From NCBI RefSeq assembly GCF_047246645.1, contig NZ_JBFOKR010000007.1, forward strand, positions 62,001 through 126,000: a DNA stretch of 64,000 bases, given 5' to 3'. The notes beneath the pieces are model-generated. The model was given only the letters and a program-made list of their open reading frames with translations. It made no database searches and was not told the origin of the DNA. Positions 1 through 8,603 of the stretch are shown here, one piece after another. Made by a program: the position numbers and the translations under genes. This DNA comes from Ferdinandcohnia sp047246645. GTDB taxonomy: Bacteria; Bacillota; Bacilli; Bacillales; Bacillaceae_L. Numbering within the stretch: the stretch's first letter is position 1; each line of letters opens with the position of its first letter.

Positions 1-426
1 TTCGGTATGATCATTGCATTCATGCTTATTACAGGATACCAAGCATTCGCGCTAGAAATGGGACCACCGAGTCATATGGAAACAATTGATCCACAAAAGG
101 TGGATGAGACGGCTCCATTTGACAAACCAGGTATTACACAAATTGGTGAAAATGAATTTGAGGTTGTAATGACTTTAGAAATCTTTAGTTTTAATCCAGG
201 AAACATTGAAGTTCCAGCTGGATCAACTGTTCATTTTACAATGACTTCAAAAGATGTTGTTCATGGATTTCAAGTTGCTGGTACGAACCTTAATGCAATG
301 GTAATGCCAGGTCAGATTCAAAAAATTACACAGACTTTTGATGAGCCAGGTGAGTATTTAGTACTTTGTAATGAGTACTGTGGCGCAGGTCACCAAATGA
401 TGTCAACAACAATAACAGTTAAATAA
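1..426 (+). CDS. cbaB: ba3-type cytochrome c oxidase subunit II (5' end cut by window)
   Basis: Subunit II carries the binuclear CuA centre that takes electrons from cytochrome c and passes them to subunit I at the outer face of the membrane. The frame is open from base 1, with Phe-Gly before the first internal ATG at base 7, and ba3 subunit II proteins normally have more residues before the single N-terminal helix, so the true start lies outside the window. The helix is followed by a cupredoxin domain. The CuA loop is complete near the C-terminus: CNEYCGAGHQMM supplies two Cys, one His and one Met, and an upstream His lies in VVHGF. Subunit I starts 14 bases downstream, which fits a ba3 operon. 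Family assignment is firm; only the N-terminus is missing. Confidence 0.93.
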   Translation, partial: FGMIIAFMLITGYQAFALEMGPPSHMETIDPQKVDETAPFDKPGITQIGENEFEVVMTLEIFSFNPGNIEVPAGSTVHFTMTSKDVVHGFQVAGTNLNAMVMPGQIQKITQTFDEPGEYLVLCNEYCGAGHQMMSTTITVK

Positions 427-440
427 AGGAGGGCTGAGTA

Positions 441-2138
441 GTGGAAACAGCAATACCACAAACAGGAGCTATTAAAACGTTTAAAGAAAAAACAAATAAA
501 GCTTTAGGTATAAGTCTTGAGGATGCAAGAATTACAAAATCCTATTTGTCAGTAGCATTTATCGCATTATTATTAGGTGGGTTTTTAGGATTATTACAAG
601 GATTGAATCGTGCAGGTCTTCTTGAATTACCAACTTGGCTAGATTACTATCAAGTATTAACAGCACACGGGTTGCTATTAGTTGTTGTACTTTCAGCATT
701 TTTTACGATTGGTTATTTCTACGCAGGACTCTCACATGATTTAGGAGGATTACTCCCTAAAGTAAGAAAGCTTGCATGGGTTGGATTCTGGACCAAAATG
801 GTCGGATTAGTGCTAGTGGTAATTCCAGTACTAATGAATAAAGCGTCAGTTATGTATACCTTCTATCCACCAATGGCAGCACATCCGGTCTTTTACTTTG
901 GGTTAGCGCTGGTTGTTGTAGGGATTTGGATACTTGCATTAGGAGCATTCATTCAGGTTGCTACCTGGAGAAAGCAAAACAAAGGTAAACACCTTCCAAT
1001 TCTATCATTCTTTGCTACTGGTGTGTTTGTACTATTAGTTGGTGCAACAGCATTCGTTGCAGTTGAAGTTCTTTTCTTAATCATCCCTTGGACTTTAGGC
1101 TGGGTTGATACAATTAATGTAATGGTTTCACGTACTTTATTCTGGGCATTCGGACATACAGCAGTTAATATTTGGTATCTAACAGCGGTTTCTGCTTGGT
1201 ATGTAATTATACCTAAAATTATTGGCGGAAAACGTTGGAGTGATTTATTAACACGTGTTGTAGTTATCGCTTTAGTAATTATGAATATCACTGGTGGATT
1301 CCACCATCAAATTATTGACCCAGGAATTAATCTTTCAGTTAAATTCCTACATGTTTTTATGAGTTTAGCAATTGGGTTCCCATCTTTAATGACAGCTTAT
1401 GCGATGTTCGCAGTATTTGAGCGTACTGGAAGAAAAAAGGGTGGAAAAGGAGCTTTAGGTTGGTTTAAAAAGTTACCATGGGGAGATGTTCGTTTCTTAT
1501 CACCTTTCATAGCAATGGCTGCGTTTATCCCTGCAGGTGCTGGTGGTATTGCACAAACTACTAACCAATTAGACCAAGTTGTGCACAATACAATGTGGAT
1601 CGTTGGACATTTCCATTTAACATTAGGTATGTCAGTAGTAATGACTTTCTTCGGAATTAGTTATTGGTTAGTACCGTATGTATCAAAACGCGTGCTTACA
1701 CCAGGAATGAATAAGCTGGGTGTTGTTCAGACAATTATTTGGACAATAGGAATGATCTTTATGTCAGGTGCGATGCACTGGGTTGGATTATTAGGTTCAC
1801 CTAGAAGAACTTCATACTCAACTTATTTTGAAAATGCAACTGCACTTGGTTGGGATCCATATTTAATGTTCTTGGCTGTTGGAGGTACATTCCTAATTGT
1901 TGCAGTTATCCTTCAAGTGTATGCAGTATTTAATATGATGTTCTTTGCTCCTAAGGGAGTAACAGAGTTCCCAATCGCAGAGGAAGAAGAAAATGCTACA
2001 AAAACTCCTATGTGGACAGAACGTTGGGGACTTTGGGTAGTTCTAATGATTCTAGTAGTTGCAATGGCGTATGTAATACCTCTTACCGATATGATTGTCA
2101 ATGCACCTCCAGGATCACCACCACACAAAATGTGGTAA
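441..2138 (+). CDS. cbaA: ba3-type cytochrome c oxidase subunit I
   Basis: Haem-copper oxidase catalytic subunit that reduces O2 to water and pumps protons. The 565-residue polytopic protein contains the metal ligands expected of the family: His76 (low-spin haem), His239 in FGHTAVNIWY and the His288-His289 pair (CuB), and His390/His392 in GHFHLTLG (haem a3 and haem b). The short, Thermus-type subunit and its pairing with a one-helix subunit II mark it as type B (ba3) rather than caa3 or aa3. The start is GTG, preceded by AAAGGAGGG at the correct distance. It is translated closely after subunit II, and a strong hairpin terminator at 2173 separates the pair from the SCO gene. Confidence 0.95.
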   Translation: METAIPQTGAIKTFKEKTNKALGISLEDARITKSYLSVAFIALLLGGFLGLLQGLNRAGLLELPTWLDYYQVLTAHGLLLVVVLSAFFTIGYFYAGLSHDLGGLLPKVRKLAWVGFWTKMVGLVLVVIPVLMNKASVMYTFYPPMAAHPVFYFGLALVVVGIWILALGAFIQVATWRKQNKGKHLPILSFFATGVFVLLVGATAFVAVEVLFLIIPWTLGWVDTINVMVSRTLFWAFGHTAVNIWYLTAVSAWYVIIPKIIGGKRWSDLLTRVVVIALVIMNITGGFHHQIIDPGINLSVKFLHVFMSLAIGFPSLMTAYAMFAVFERTGRKKGGKGALGWFKKLPWGDVRFLSPFIAMAAFIPAGAGGIAQTTNQLDQVVHNTMWIVGHFHLTLGMSVVMTFFGISYWLVPYVSKRVLTPGMNKLGVVQTIIWTIGMIFMSGAMHWVGLLGSPRRTSYSTYFENATALGWDPYLMFLAVGGTFLIVAVILQVYAVFNMMFFAPKGVTEFPIAEEEENATKTPMWTERWGLWVVLMILVVAMAYVIPLTDMIVNAPPGSPPHKMW

Positions 2139-2172
2139 ATGGAAAATGGCTAGAACTAGTTTCTAGTGTCGA

Positions 2173-2216
2173 CAAAGGGATAGCTCAATCGAGAGGGCTA
2201 TCTCTTTGTAGTTTTT
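2173..2216 (+). terminator. Rho-independent terminator after the ba3 oxidase
   Basis: CAAAGGGATAGC pairs with GCTATCTCTTTG (12 bp, one G-T pair) and is followed by GTAGTTTTT. Confidence 0.85.
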
Positions 2217-2255
2217 AAACTAGCATTCAAAAACGAAATGTAGGAAGTGGTTTTT

Positions 2256-2888
2256 ATGTTTAAGGATAAACATAGTACAATTGCCAGTTTACTCATCCTT
2301 ATGTTAGGTTTTACATTATATTTTACGGGAACTGACGGGTTTACAGCTTTTACAGCTGAGACTGCAAGGGTGAATCAACTAGTAGAAGATAAACCGCTTT
2401 TTCCTAATGTGATGCTTGAGGATAGTAACGGGCGAGAGTATTCCATTTCTGAATTCAAAGATAAATATGTATTCGTCACTTTTCTTTATACCTCATGTAT
2501 GACGGTGTGTCCTCAACTGGAAATGAACATGTCACTCGTATATGAACAAATTCCAAGCCGATATATAGGAGAGGATATTGTCTTTTTAAGTATTAGTTTT
2601 GATCCTACTCGAGATGATCCAGCTACATTGGATAAGTATAAAGATTACTTTGATGCAGATGGAGAAACGTGGAGAATGGCGAGGGTACCAGAACAGAATG
2701 AGCAGGAAGCTTTGTTAGACGCCTTTGGTGTCATTGTAATCCCTGATCAATATGGTAATTTTGCTCATAATTCGGCTTTTTATTTAGTAGATAAAGAGGG
2801 CAGATTAGCAGAGGTAATGGATTACACGTTAGTTGATGAAGCAGCTGCAAAGGTAAATCGCATCTTAGAAGAGGGAGAGGGGAAATAA
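2256..2888 (+). CDS. SCO1/SenC family copper chaperone
   Basis: SCO proteins deliver copper to the CuA site of cytochrome oxidase subunit II or act as thiol reductants there. This 210-residue protein has one N-terminal membrane anchor (residues 8-25) and a thioredoxin-like domain exposed outside. The copper-binding Cys81 and Cys85 (CMTVC) and the distal His171 of the SCO fold are all present. I prefer ATG 2256 to the GTG at 2247 because AGGAAGTGG lies five to six bases before the ATG. Its position just after the ba3 oxidase suggests it metallates that enzyme. A membrane protein follows two bases after its stop codon, so the two are surely co-transcribed. Confidence 0.9.
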   Translation: MFKDKHSTIASLLILMLGFTLYFTGTDGFTAFTAETARVNQLVEDKPLFPNVMLEDSNGREYSISEFKDKYVFVTFLYTSCMTVCPQLEMNMSLVYEQIPSRYIGEDIVFLSISFDPTRDDPATLDKYKDYFDADGETWRMARVPEQNEQEALLDAFGVIVIPDQYGNFAHNSAFYLVDKEGRLAEVMDYTLVDEAAAKVNRILEEGEGK

Positions 2889-2890
2889 AG

Positions 2891-3454
2891 ATGAAACAAT
2901 TCTTATATGGGTTATTTATTTTTATCATCCTGGCGCTTCCTCCTGTTGCTAATCTCTTAGAGTCAATCATGATTGTCCATATGCATATGCAAATGCCGTT
3001 AATTGTATTTTCAGGATTTTTAATGGCTAAGTTTTTTCAAAATCGTTTCCCTCGATTCTTTGAAAAATGGAATCGTAATGGCGTTCCGGGTATTTTATTA
3101 TTTATTGTCATTTTGGTATATTGGACAATACCAAAAACCATGGATGAAACCTTGACGATACCAAGTATGGAGATATTTAAGTTTCTAAGTTTATCACTTT
3201 TAGCGGGAGTCCCTTTGCGAGATAGCTGGAAAAAGCTCACTTCTAAGGGTAAAAATATTATATTTATCTTTTTTACAATTAAGTATTTAGGTATGGGTTA
3301 TCTCTATATAAATACTACAATGCAATTATGTAATAATTATCTATTAATCGATCAACTTACACTCGGGTGGGGATTCATTACGACAGCAATTTGTATATTG
3401 ATTTATCTGGTATATGTAAACTTTACTGACCAATCGATGTATAATCAAATGTAA
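2891..3454 (+). CDS. Polytopic membrane protein linked to the SCO gene
   Basis: I do not recognise the family. The 187 residues form about five or six hydrophobic segments. After the first helix there is a run with alternating Met and His (HMHMQMP, residues 30-36) inside or next to the second helix; such patterns occur in copper-handling membrane proteins such as CtaG. The gene starts two bases after the SCO stop codon and ends at a terminator, so it forms a two-gene unit with SCO. A role in copper supply or assembly of the adjacent ba3 oxidase is an inference from context only. Confidence 0.6.
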   Translation: MKQFLYGLFIFIILALPPVANLLESIMIVHMHMQMPLIVFSGFLMAKFFQNRFPRFFEKWNRNGVPGILLFIVILVYWTIPKTMDETLTIPSMEIFKFLSLSLLAGVPLRDSWKKLTSKGKNIIFIFFTIKYLGMGYLYINTTMQLCNNYLLIDQLTLGWGFITTAICILIYLVYVNFTDQSMYNQM

Positions 3455-3458
3455 CGTA

Positions 3459-3488
3459 GAAGCTACTTATTTTAGTAGCTTCTTTTTA
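3459..3488 (+). terminator. Terminator after SCO unit
   Basis: Perfect 9-bp stem GAAGCTACT/AGTAGCTTC followed by a TTTTTAT run. Confidence 0.85.
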
Positions 3489-3687
3489 TATGAAACCATG
3501 CGTGTAACTAGGAAAAAAGTTAGAGGATTTTGGTCATCTATCTGATAGAGCACGTAAGTCCCAGTTGGTAATCAGACATCGAATAACAGAAGTGTATTAT
3601 GATTTAACGAACTAAGAAAAATATAATTGACATGACCTGATTGGAAGTTCAAAATAATAGCAATACACAACAGAGAAGGTGGACAAG

Positions 3688-4830
3688 TTGGAAAGCAGTT
3701 TTGAAACAAAAATTGTGCATAGTGCTAAAAAAACGACTACCCCAATTCGCAGTAAAGTTACTCCTATCTATCAAACATCTGCATTTACATTTGATAGTCT
3801 AGAGGACCTTGAAGGCTACTATCAGGGAGAGGGAAACTACTTATATTCTCGAACTGGGAACCCGAACCCAGATGAATTAGGACAAATGGTTGCGACAATT
3901 GAGGGGGCACCTGCAGGAATAGCAACTTCTTCTGGTATTTCTGCCATTTTAGCAGCGGTTATTTCTGTTGTTAAGAGTGGAGACCATATTGTGGCAGCAG
4001 ACGATGTTTATGGTGGAAGCTTTCACTTATTAAAAGAAGAATTAAAAAATATGGGAATTGAAACAACTTTTGTATCATTTACTGACTTCAACCTGGTAGA
4101 GCGGGCAATAAAATCGAATACCAAACTTTTATATACTGAAACAATTACAAATCCATTATTACGTGTTGAAAATGTAGAAGCAGTTGTGGATCTTGCGGAA
4201 AAACATGACCTATACACTGTTGTTGATAATACTTTTGCTACACCTTATCATTGCAATCCTTACAAATTAGGCATAGATCTTGTGATTCACAGTGCTACAA
4301 AGTATATCGGTGGCCATAGTGATGTCACATCTGGAGTAATAGTTGGCAGAGAGGAACTTGTTGAAAAAGCGCGATCAAAAGTTGTGAATTTAGGCGCGAA
4401 TGTAAGTCCTTTTGAGGCATGGTTAACAGTGAGAGGTTTAAAAACTCTAGCACTACGTATGAAGACGCAATCCAACAATGCACGCATATTAGCAGAGGCT
4501 CTAAGAGAGAATAAGGATGTGAAAAAGGTTTATTATCCTTTTCAAGAGGAGCAAGCAGGTTATGGAGCGATGGTGTCAATCGAGCTTTCCAATAATGTAG
4601 ATGTAAGCAGATTTTTTAAATCATTGTCTTGGATAAAATTAGTACCTACTTTGGCGGGAGTGGAAACAACGGTTTCTCACCCTCTTAAGACTTCACACCG
4701 TGCCCTGTCTTCAGAAGCGAGAGAAAGATTGGGTATAACGAATGAACTTGTGAGAATCTCGGTAGGGATCGAGCATTCTGATGATATTGTTGCAGTTTTT
4801 GAGAAGGCAATTGAAAGTTCACTTAAATAG
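3688..4830 (+). CDS. Cys/Met metabolism PLP-dependent enzyme (cystathionine gamma-synthase/beta-lyase type)
   Basis: PLP enzyme of the MetB/MetC/MccB family, which makes or cleaves cystathionine-type thioethers. About 380 residues is the normal family length. The PLP lysine is in SATKYIGGH (Lys205 counted from the chosen start), and the phosphate-binding YSRTGNPNP and the VVDNTFATP segment with the PLP-ring Asp are present. I choose TTG 3688 because AGAAGGTGG lies five bases before it; the GTG at 3679 overlaps that ribosome binding site. The gene stands alone between terminators. Whether it is a synthase, a beta-lyase or a gamma-lyase cannot be settled from these motifs. Confidence 0.85.
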   Translation: MESSFETKIVHSAKKTTTPIRSKVTPIYQTSAFTFDSLEDLEGYYQGEGNYLYSRTGNPNPDELGQMVATIEGAPAGIATSSGISAILAAVISVVKSGDHIVAADDVYGGSFHLLKEELKNMGIETTFVSFTDFNLVERAIKSNTKLLYTETITNPLLRVENVEAVVDLAEKHDLYTVVDNTFATPYHCNPYKLGIDLVIHSATKYIGGHSDVTSGVIVGREELVEKARSKVVNLGANVSPFEAWLTVRGLKTLALRMKTQSNNARILAEALRENKDVKKVYYPFQEEQAGYGAMVSIELSNNVDVSRFFKSLSWIKLVPTLAGVETTVSHPLKTSHRALSSEARERLGITNELVRISVGIEHSDDIVAVFEKAIESSLK

Positions 4831-4852
4831 AAACGCTTTTTTAGATAGAGAT

Positions 4853-4885
4853 GGGAGTACTCAATTACGAGTACTCTATTTTTGT
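4853..4885 (+). terminator. Terminator after PLP enzyme gene
   Basis: GAGTACTC repeated around a 6-base loop (each arm is also self-complementary), then TATTTTTG. Confidence 0.75.
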
Positions 4886-4916
4886 AATTACATATTTTAG
4901 TGCTTAAGACAGTGAA

Positions 4917-4954
4917 ATGAAAAAAAAGGATGAGGAGTAATATCTCATCCTTCT
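4917..4954 (-). terminator. Terminator of the GGCT-like gene
   Basis: AAGGATGAG/CTCATCCTT stem; on the minus strand it is followed by nine T residues. Confidence 0.75.
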
Positions 4955-5010
4955 TTCATGAAAATAAAAAGCATATTTTCTAAGCAGTGTACAAGTATTT
5001 TTTTGATAGC

Positions 5011-5631
5011 CTAGCTAAAAACCAATTCAGTTAACTCTTTATCTGTATAAATACCGCTTATACCAGGCTTATCTTTAAAGTATTGATAAATTACTTCTCC
5101 AGAGTGGTACTCTTTTAACCCGGTAATAATTGTTTGTAAATACTCATGTGAGGGTTTATTTACTGTTATCTCATTCATGTTCCAGGGTGCAGTAAAAGTA
5201 TAAATAGGATAGCCCTTATCCTCTCCAAGATAAAGAATGGTTCCATACCACGCTTGTTTACGAAATGTATAACAACCTTCACTTTTAACCTTTTGTAAAT
5301 TTAAATCAATTTCGATACCGCTATTCTCTTGCTTAAGTACATCTAAAAATTGATCTGTTGTAATCAGATATTTTTTACTATAAGTGACCTCATTACTTTT
5401 TTGCTCTGAATCAATAAATGCTACACCCATAGATCTCCATCTTCCTGCGCTTTTAGCAAAATAGAGTGGATAGGGTATTGTAAAGATTTCTTCTGCGACA
5501 GGGAGTGTTGGATCTTTGCAACCTACTTCGGTAACAGTTGAACCAAAGGGTTTTCCCCCTCTTATGTAACAAAGAAAACGATCTCGATTAATATTAGAAC
5601 CGTAGCTTGCATACCAAACATATTGCGTCAT
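5011..5631 (-). CDS. Gamma-glutamylcyclotransferase-like fold protein
   Basis: The N-terminus WYASYGSNINRDRF carries the YGSN signature of the gamma-glutamylcyclotransferase (GGCT)/butirosin biosynthesis BtrG-like fold, whose members release 5-oxoproline or act on gamma-glutamyl amines. The protein has 206 residues, longer than minimal GGCT domains, with a well-formed middle section (AGRWRSMGVAF). No signal peptide or membrane segment is visible, so it should be cytoplasmic. It sits alone on the minus strand, 42 bases after the amidinohydrolase-like gene that is transcribed in the same direction, so the two may share a transcript. The catalytic Glu of GGCTs was not placed with confidence, so the activity is uncertain. 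Confidence 0.65.
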   Translation of the reverse strand: MTQYVWYASYGSNINRDRFLCYIRGGKPFGSTVTEVGCKDPTLPVAEEIFTIPYPLYFAKSAGRWRSMGVAFIDSEQKSNEVTYSKKYLITTDQFLDVLKQENSGIEIDLNLQKVKSEGCYTFRKQAWYGTILYLGEDKGYPIYTFTAPWNMNEITVNKPSHEYLQTIITGLKEYHSGEVIYQYFKDKPGISGIYTDKELTELVFS

Positions 5632-5673
5632 TATATCACCAACTTTTTTGTACTATAAAAATAATTATACTAT

Positions 5674-6666
5674 TTAAGAAACAGGTTCTCTTATTAAAGG
5701 TAATGTTAGACAATGGATGCCGCCTCCTAATTTATAGAATTCAGAGACGTCAACAGGAATAACCTCTATACCATTGTTTTGCAGAACTTCCATCGTTCTT
5801 ACACCAGTAGAAGGAAATATAACTCTTCCGGGAGATACAGGTAAGACATTAATTGAAAGTGCTGGGTCACGCGGATCTACATGTATTAGCTCAATTTTTC
5901 TGCGATGTAATTCATCTATGAACCAATAAGGAAGCAAAGTTTTATTAATTAGGGCTTTGTTACGATCAAGTAATAAGAACGCTTCATCAAGATGAATAAT
6001 AGTTGACGGTAAATCAACGGTTATTAAATCTATTTCTTGTAATGTAAGAATAAAACGAAGCTGTTCAATACCTATTGAATTTACTCGTTCAGAACGACCA
6101 ATAATTGCTGTCTTTTCATCAAGCATCGTGAAGCTTCCACCTTCAACAAAGCCATTTCCTTGGATACAACCTAGAAGTGGTGCTCCTAAATTACTAAGCG
6201 TTTTCGCTAATAATGGAGTTTCTCCATATCTAATATATAGTGCAAGCCTGGATAATATAACACCACCAGGTATGACTAATCCTAAATCTCTAGTAAATAC
6301 ACGTTCTGGCCAATTATATGTTTGGCCTTCAAGGTAGACAATTTCAACACCTTCATCCTGCAAGGCTTTAACTAAATGGCTGTGTTGACTTTGTAAAATG
6401 TCCAGATCTGCCTTTGGGTTGTCTTGCAGATCTTCAGGTCTGGTCCCTTTAATATAATCAGCAAGAAGCCCCCCAGCCTCTATAACTCGTGGGTTTTGTT
6501 CAAGTTGTTGGATTTCAGTTCCAGGGCGGTGCAAGAGTACTTTTTTTAGTCTGCCAACATCGCTTGAAACACCCCAAGACTCTCCCCATATTTCCTGTAA
6601 TAAAGTCTTATCTTGAAATGATTCGAGGACAAGGTTTCTAGATAAATAACGTTTACCAGTGCTCAT
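5674..6666 (-). CDS. Amidinotransferase / dimethylarginine dimethylaminohydrolase (DDAH)-type enzyme
   Basis: Member of the pentein (arginine-modifying) superfamily, which hydrolyses or transfers the guanidino group of arginine-like substrates through a Cys-His-Glu/Asp site. Visible motifs: WGVSSDVGRLKKVLLHRPG at the N-terminus, FTRD, the EGGSF loop, the catalytic His in IIHLDEAF, and the nucleophile Cys in GGGIHCLT near the C-terminus. The length (330) is somewhat above DDAH. Start ATG 6666 has GAGGAG seven bases upstream. It lies next to rocR and rocD, so a role feeding arginine, methylarginine or a related compound into ornithine/citrulline catabolism is likely but inferred. Precise substrate unknown. 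Confidence 0.8.
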   Translation of the reverse strand: MSTGKRYLSRNLVLESFQDKTLLQEIWGESWGVSSDVGRLKKVLLHRPGTEIQQLEQNPRVIEAGGLLADYIKGTRPEDLQDNPKADLDILQSQHSHLVKALQDEGVEIVYLEGQTYNWPERVFTRDLGLVIPGGVILSRLALYIRYGETPLLAKTLSNLGAPLLGCIQGNGFVEGGSFTMLDEKTAIIGRSERVNSIGIEQLRFILTLQEIDLITVDLPSTIIHLDEAFLLLDRNKALINKTLLPYWFIDELHRRKIELIHVDPRDPALSINVLPVSPGRVIFPSTGVRTMEVLQNNGIEVIPVDVSEFYKLGGGIHCLTLPLIREPVS

Positions 6667-6761
6667 GAGTTCTCCTCACTCTTATAAAATATAATTTTCT
6701 ATTAGTTTTATCAAATAGTATAAAATTATTTGTGTTTAAAGAAGTGTTTCTGAGCAAGGGC

Positions 6762-6798
6762 ATAAAAAGCTCATCCAGTCTATAACTTCGGATGGGTT
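6762..6798 (-). terminator. Terminator downstream of rocR
   Basis: Read on the minus strand, AACCCATCC pairs with GGATGAGCT (with a G-T pair) before a TTTTTATG tail. Confidence 0.6.
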
Positions 6799-6887
6799 AT
6801 TCTTACATGTGGATTTCAAATTCTATAGTTACTGTCGTTACATATTAAATTTGGTCCTTATCTCTGAAATAAGGTTTTTGCTGTCTA

Positions 6888-8282
6888 TTAGTTTCGTTTA
6901 CGTATCCCAAATTTCTTCATGCGATATTGAAGGTTTTGACGGCTCATCCCTAGGGCCTTGGACGACTTTGTTACATTATAGTTGTGTTGTTGCAATGCTT
7001 TTTGGATATATTCAGCTTCTACTTTATCGATATACTTTTCTAGTGGCAGTATTGTATCTTTCTCATTCACAAGAGATACTGGTTGAACACCTTCTACCTT
7101 AAATTGTGATTTTTTTCGAAAATGAATAGGGAGGTGGTGGAAAGAAATTGTGTCCTCATATTCAATTAAATTCATTGCTCCCTCGATAATATGCTCAAGT
7201 TCACGTACATTTCCTGGCCAATCATATTTATTCCAAATCTGCAAAACTTCATCGTCAATTATAGAAACATTCATAGCAAAAAGTTGATTGTACTTGTGTA
7301 TGAAGGAATGTGCCAACTCTAAAATATCAGTTTTTCTCACACGCAAAGGAGGTATAAAGAGAGAGACAACACTTAGACGGTAATATAGATCTTTTCGAAG
7401 TCTGCCATTCGATATTGCATCGATAGGGTCTTCATTCATAGTGGCGATTATTCGAACATCAACTTTGCGATCCCTTGTGTCTCCCACTCTTCTAAGCGTT
7501 TTTTCTTGTATTACTCGGAGTAACTTGGCTTGCAAAGAAGGATTTAAGGAATTTATCTCATCTAGTAATAATGTGCCACCTTCTGCTTGCTCAAACAATC
7601 CAGGTCGATCAACTGCTCCAGTGAACGCTCCTTTTTTTGTGCCGAACAAAAGTCCCTCAATAAGATTATCAGGTATTGCGGCACAATTTTGAGAAACAAA
7701 GGGGTTTGATGAACGCGAACTTCCATTATGAATACTTTGGGCAAATAATTCTTTTCCTGTACCGGTTTCTCCTACAATTAACACTGAAGAACTGGTACGA
7801 GTTGCTCTCTTACTAGCATCTATTACCTCTTGTATAAGTAGGCTGCTACCTATAATACTATCGAATGTAAAATGAGTATTACTCTTTTTGTTTATATTTT
7901 CTCGTATCAATTTTTCTAATTTGGTAATATCGCGTGCTATCTCCATAGCACCTAGCAAAACATCTTTTTCATAAATCGGTATTGTATTGTTAACAGTAGT
8001 AATTTCTTGTCCTTGATTATTAAAATAGGTTTGCTTTACATTTGGAATACTTGTGCCATACCGAAGGGCTTGTAGTAAAGTGCTATCTTCATTTTGGTGA
8101 AAGGAGAAAACCTCTGTTAGGCTTTTGTTAAGTACATCTTCAGCTTTCATACCTTCCATCTCTGCCATTTTTGGATTATAGATAATGGTTTTACCTTGAT
8201 GATCAACCACATGAATTCCCATATCGATCTCTTTTAACATGCGTTCAATCGCCTTTTGTTTTACTATCTCTGTATTAATCAA
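6888..8282 (-). CDS. rocR: RocR-type sigma-54-dependent activator of arginine/ornithine catabolism
   Basis: Bacterial enhancer-binding protein. Order: N-terminal PAS domain (residues about 10-120), AAA+ sigma-54 interaction domain (about 145-370) with Walker A GETGTGKE and the sigma-54 contact loop GAFTGA, and a C-terminal Fis-type helix-turn-helix (about 425-460, ending SRQNLQYRMKKFGI). In B. subtilis RocR senses ornithine or citrulline and activates rocABC and rocDEF. Here the gene is divergent from rocD, and the space between them holds a canonical -24/-12 promoter and matched palindromic upstream sites, which supports the symbol. The PAS domain also places it in the ArgR/RocR-like branch rather than the LevR group. 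Confidence 0.9.
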   Translation of the reverse strand: MINTEIVKQKAIERMLKEIDMGIHVVDHQGKTIIYNPKMAEMEGMKAEDVLNKSLTEVFSFHQNEDSTLLQALRYGTSIPNVKQTYFNNQGQEITTVNNTIPIYEKDVLLGAMEIARDITKLEKLIRENINKKSNTHFTFDSIIGSSLLIQEVIDASKRATRTSSSVLIVGETGTGKELFAQSIHNGSSRSSNPFVSQNCAAIPDNLIEGLLFGTKKGAFTGAVDRPGLFEQAEGGTLLLDEINSLNPSLQAKLLRVIQEKTLRRVGDTRDRKVDVRIIATMNEDPIDAISNGRLRKDLYYRLSVVSLFIPPLRVRKTDILELAHSFIHKYNQLFAMNVSIIDDEVLQIWNKYDWPGNVRELEHIIEGAMNLIEYEDTISFHHLPIHFRKKSQFKVEGVQPVSLVNEKDTILPLEKYIDKVEAEYIQKALQQHNYNVTKSSKALGMSRQNLQYRMKKFGIRKRN

Positions 8283-8338
8283 TGATAACGCCTCACTAAC
8301 GTTTAATTAGTTTAAGTATAGAGAATTTGAAGGAAGGG

Positions 8339-8431
8339 GTGCAATATTTTTTTGCACATAGCGGCGAGTATTATATGTTTAGTGCAAAATATATTTTCTG
8401 TTTGTTCATTATGTGCAAGCTTTTTTTGCAC
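8339..8431. promoter_or_regulatory. Upstream activating region: RocR-like palindromes
   Basis: Two perfect sites GTGCAA-N7-TTGCAC lie at 8339-8357 and 8413-8431, both 19 bp. Between them at 8382-8400 is a third site with one intact half (GTGCAA) and a degenerate partner. The centres (about 8348, 8391, 8422) are spaced 43 and 31 bp, close to four and three helical turns. This is what a Fis-type enhancer-binding protein such as RocR would recognise about 100 bp upstream of its promoter. The sites lie 57-149 bp from the rocR start, so they could also autoregulate rocR. Confidence 0.75.
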
Positions 8432-8523
8432 TAATGTTGTTTGAGAAGTAGTTGAAATGCTACTATTTCACTGTAAATACCTTATTAATAACCCAATGTA
8501 GGTAATAATCAAACTAATTTACG

Positions 8524-8541
8524 TTGGCATGCTTCTTGCAT
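8524..8541 (+). promoter_or_regulatory. Sigma-54 (-24/-12) promoter of rocD
   Basis: TTGGCAT-GCTTC-TTGCAT matches the sigma-54 consensus TTGGCAC-N5-TTGCA with one mismatch. The invariant GG (8526-8527) and GC (8538-8539) are 12 bases apart. It lies about 60 bp before the rocD start. Confidence 0.9.
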
Positions 8542-8603
8542 AATATTTAAATAAGAGTTTTACTTAACTTTAACGAAGAATTGTTTAAATAGGAGGAATC
8601 TAA

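Noticed and set aside
3628..3655. TTGACA and downstream AATAAT upstream of the PLP enzyme gene
   Set aside because: Spacer of about 20 bases is too long for a normal sigma-A promoter.
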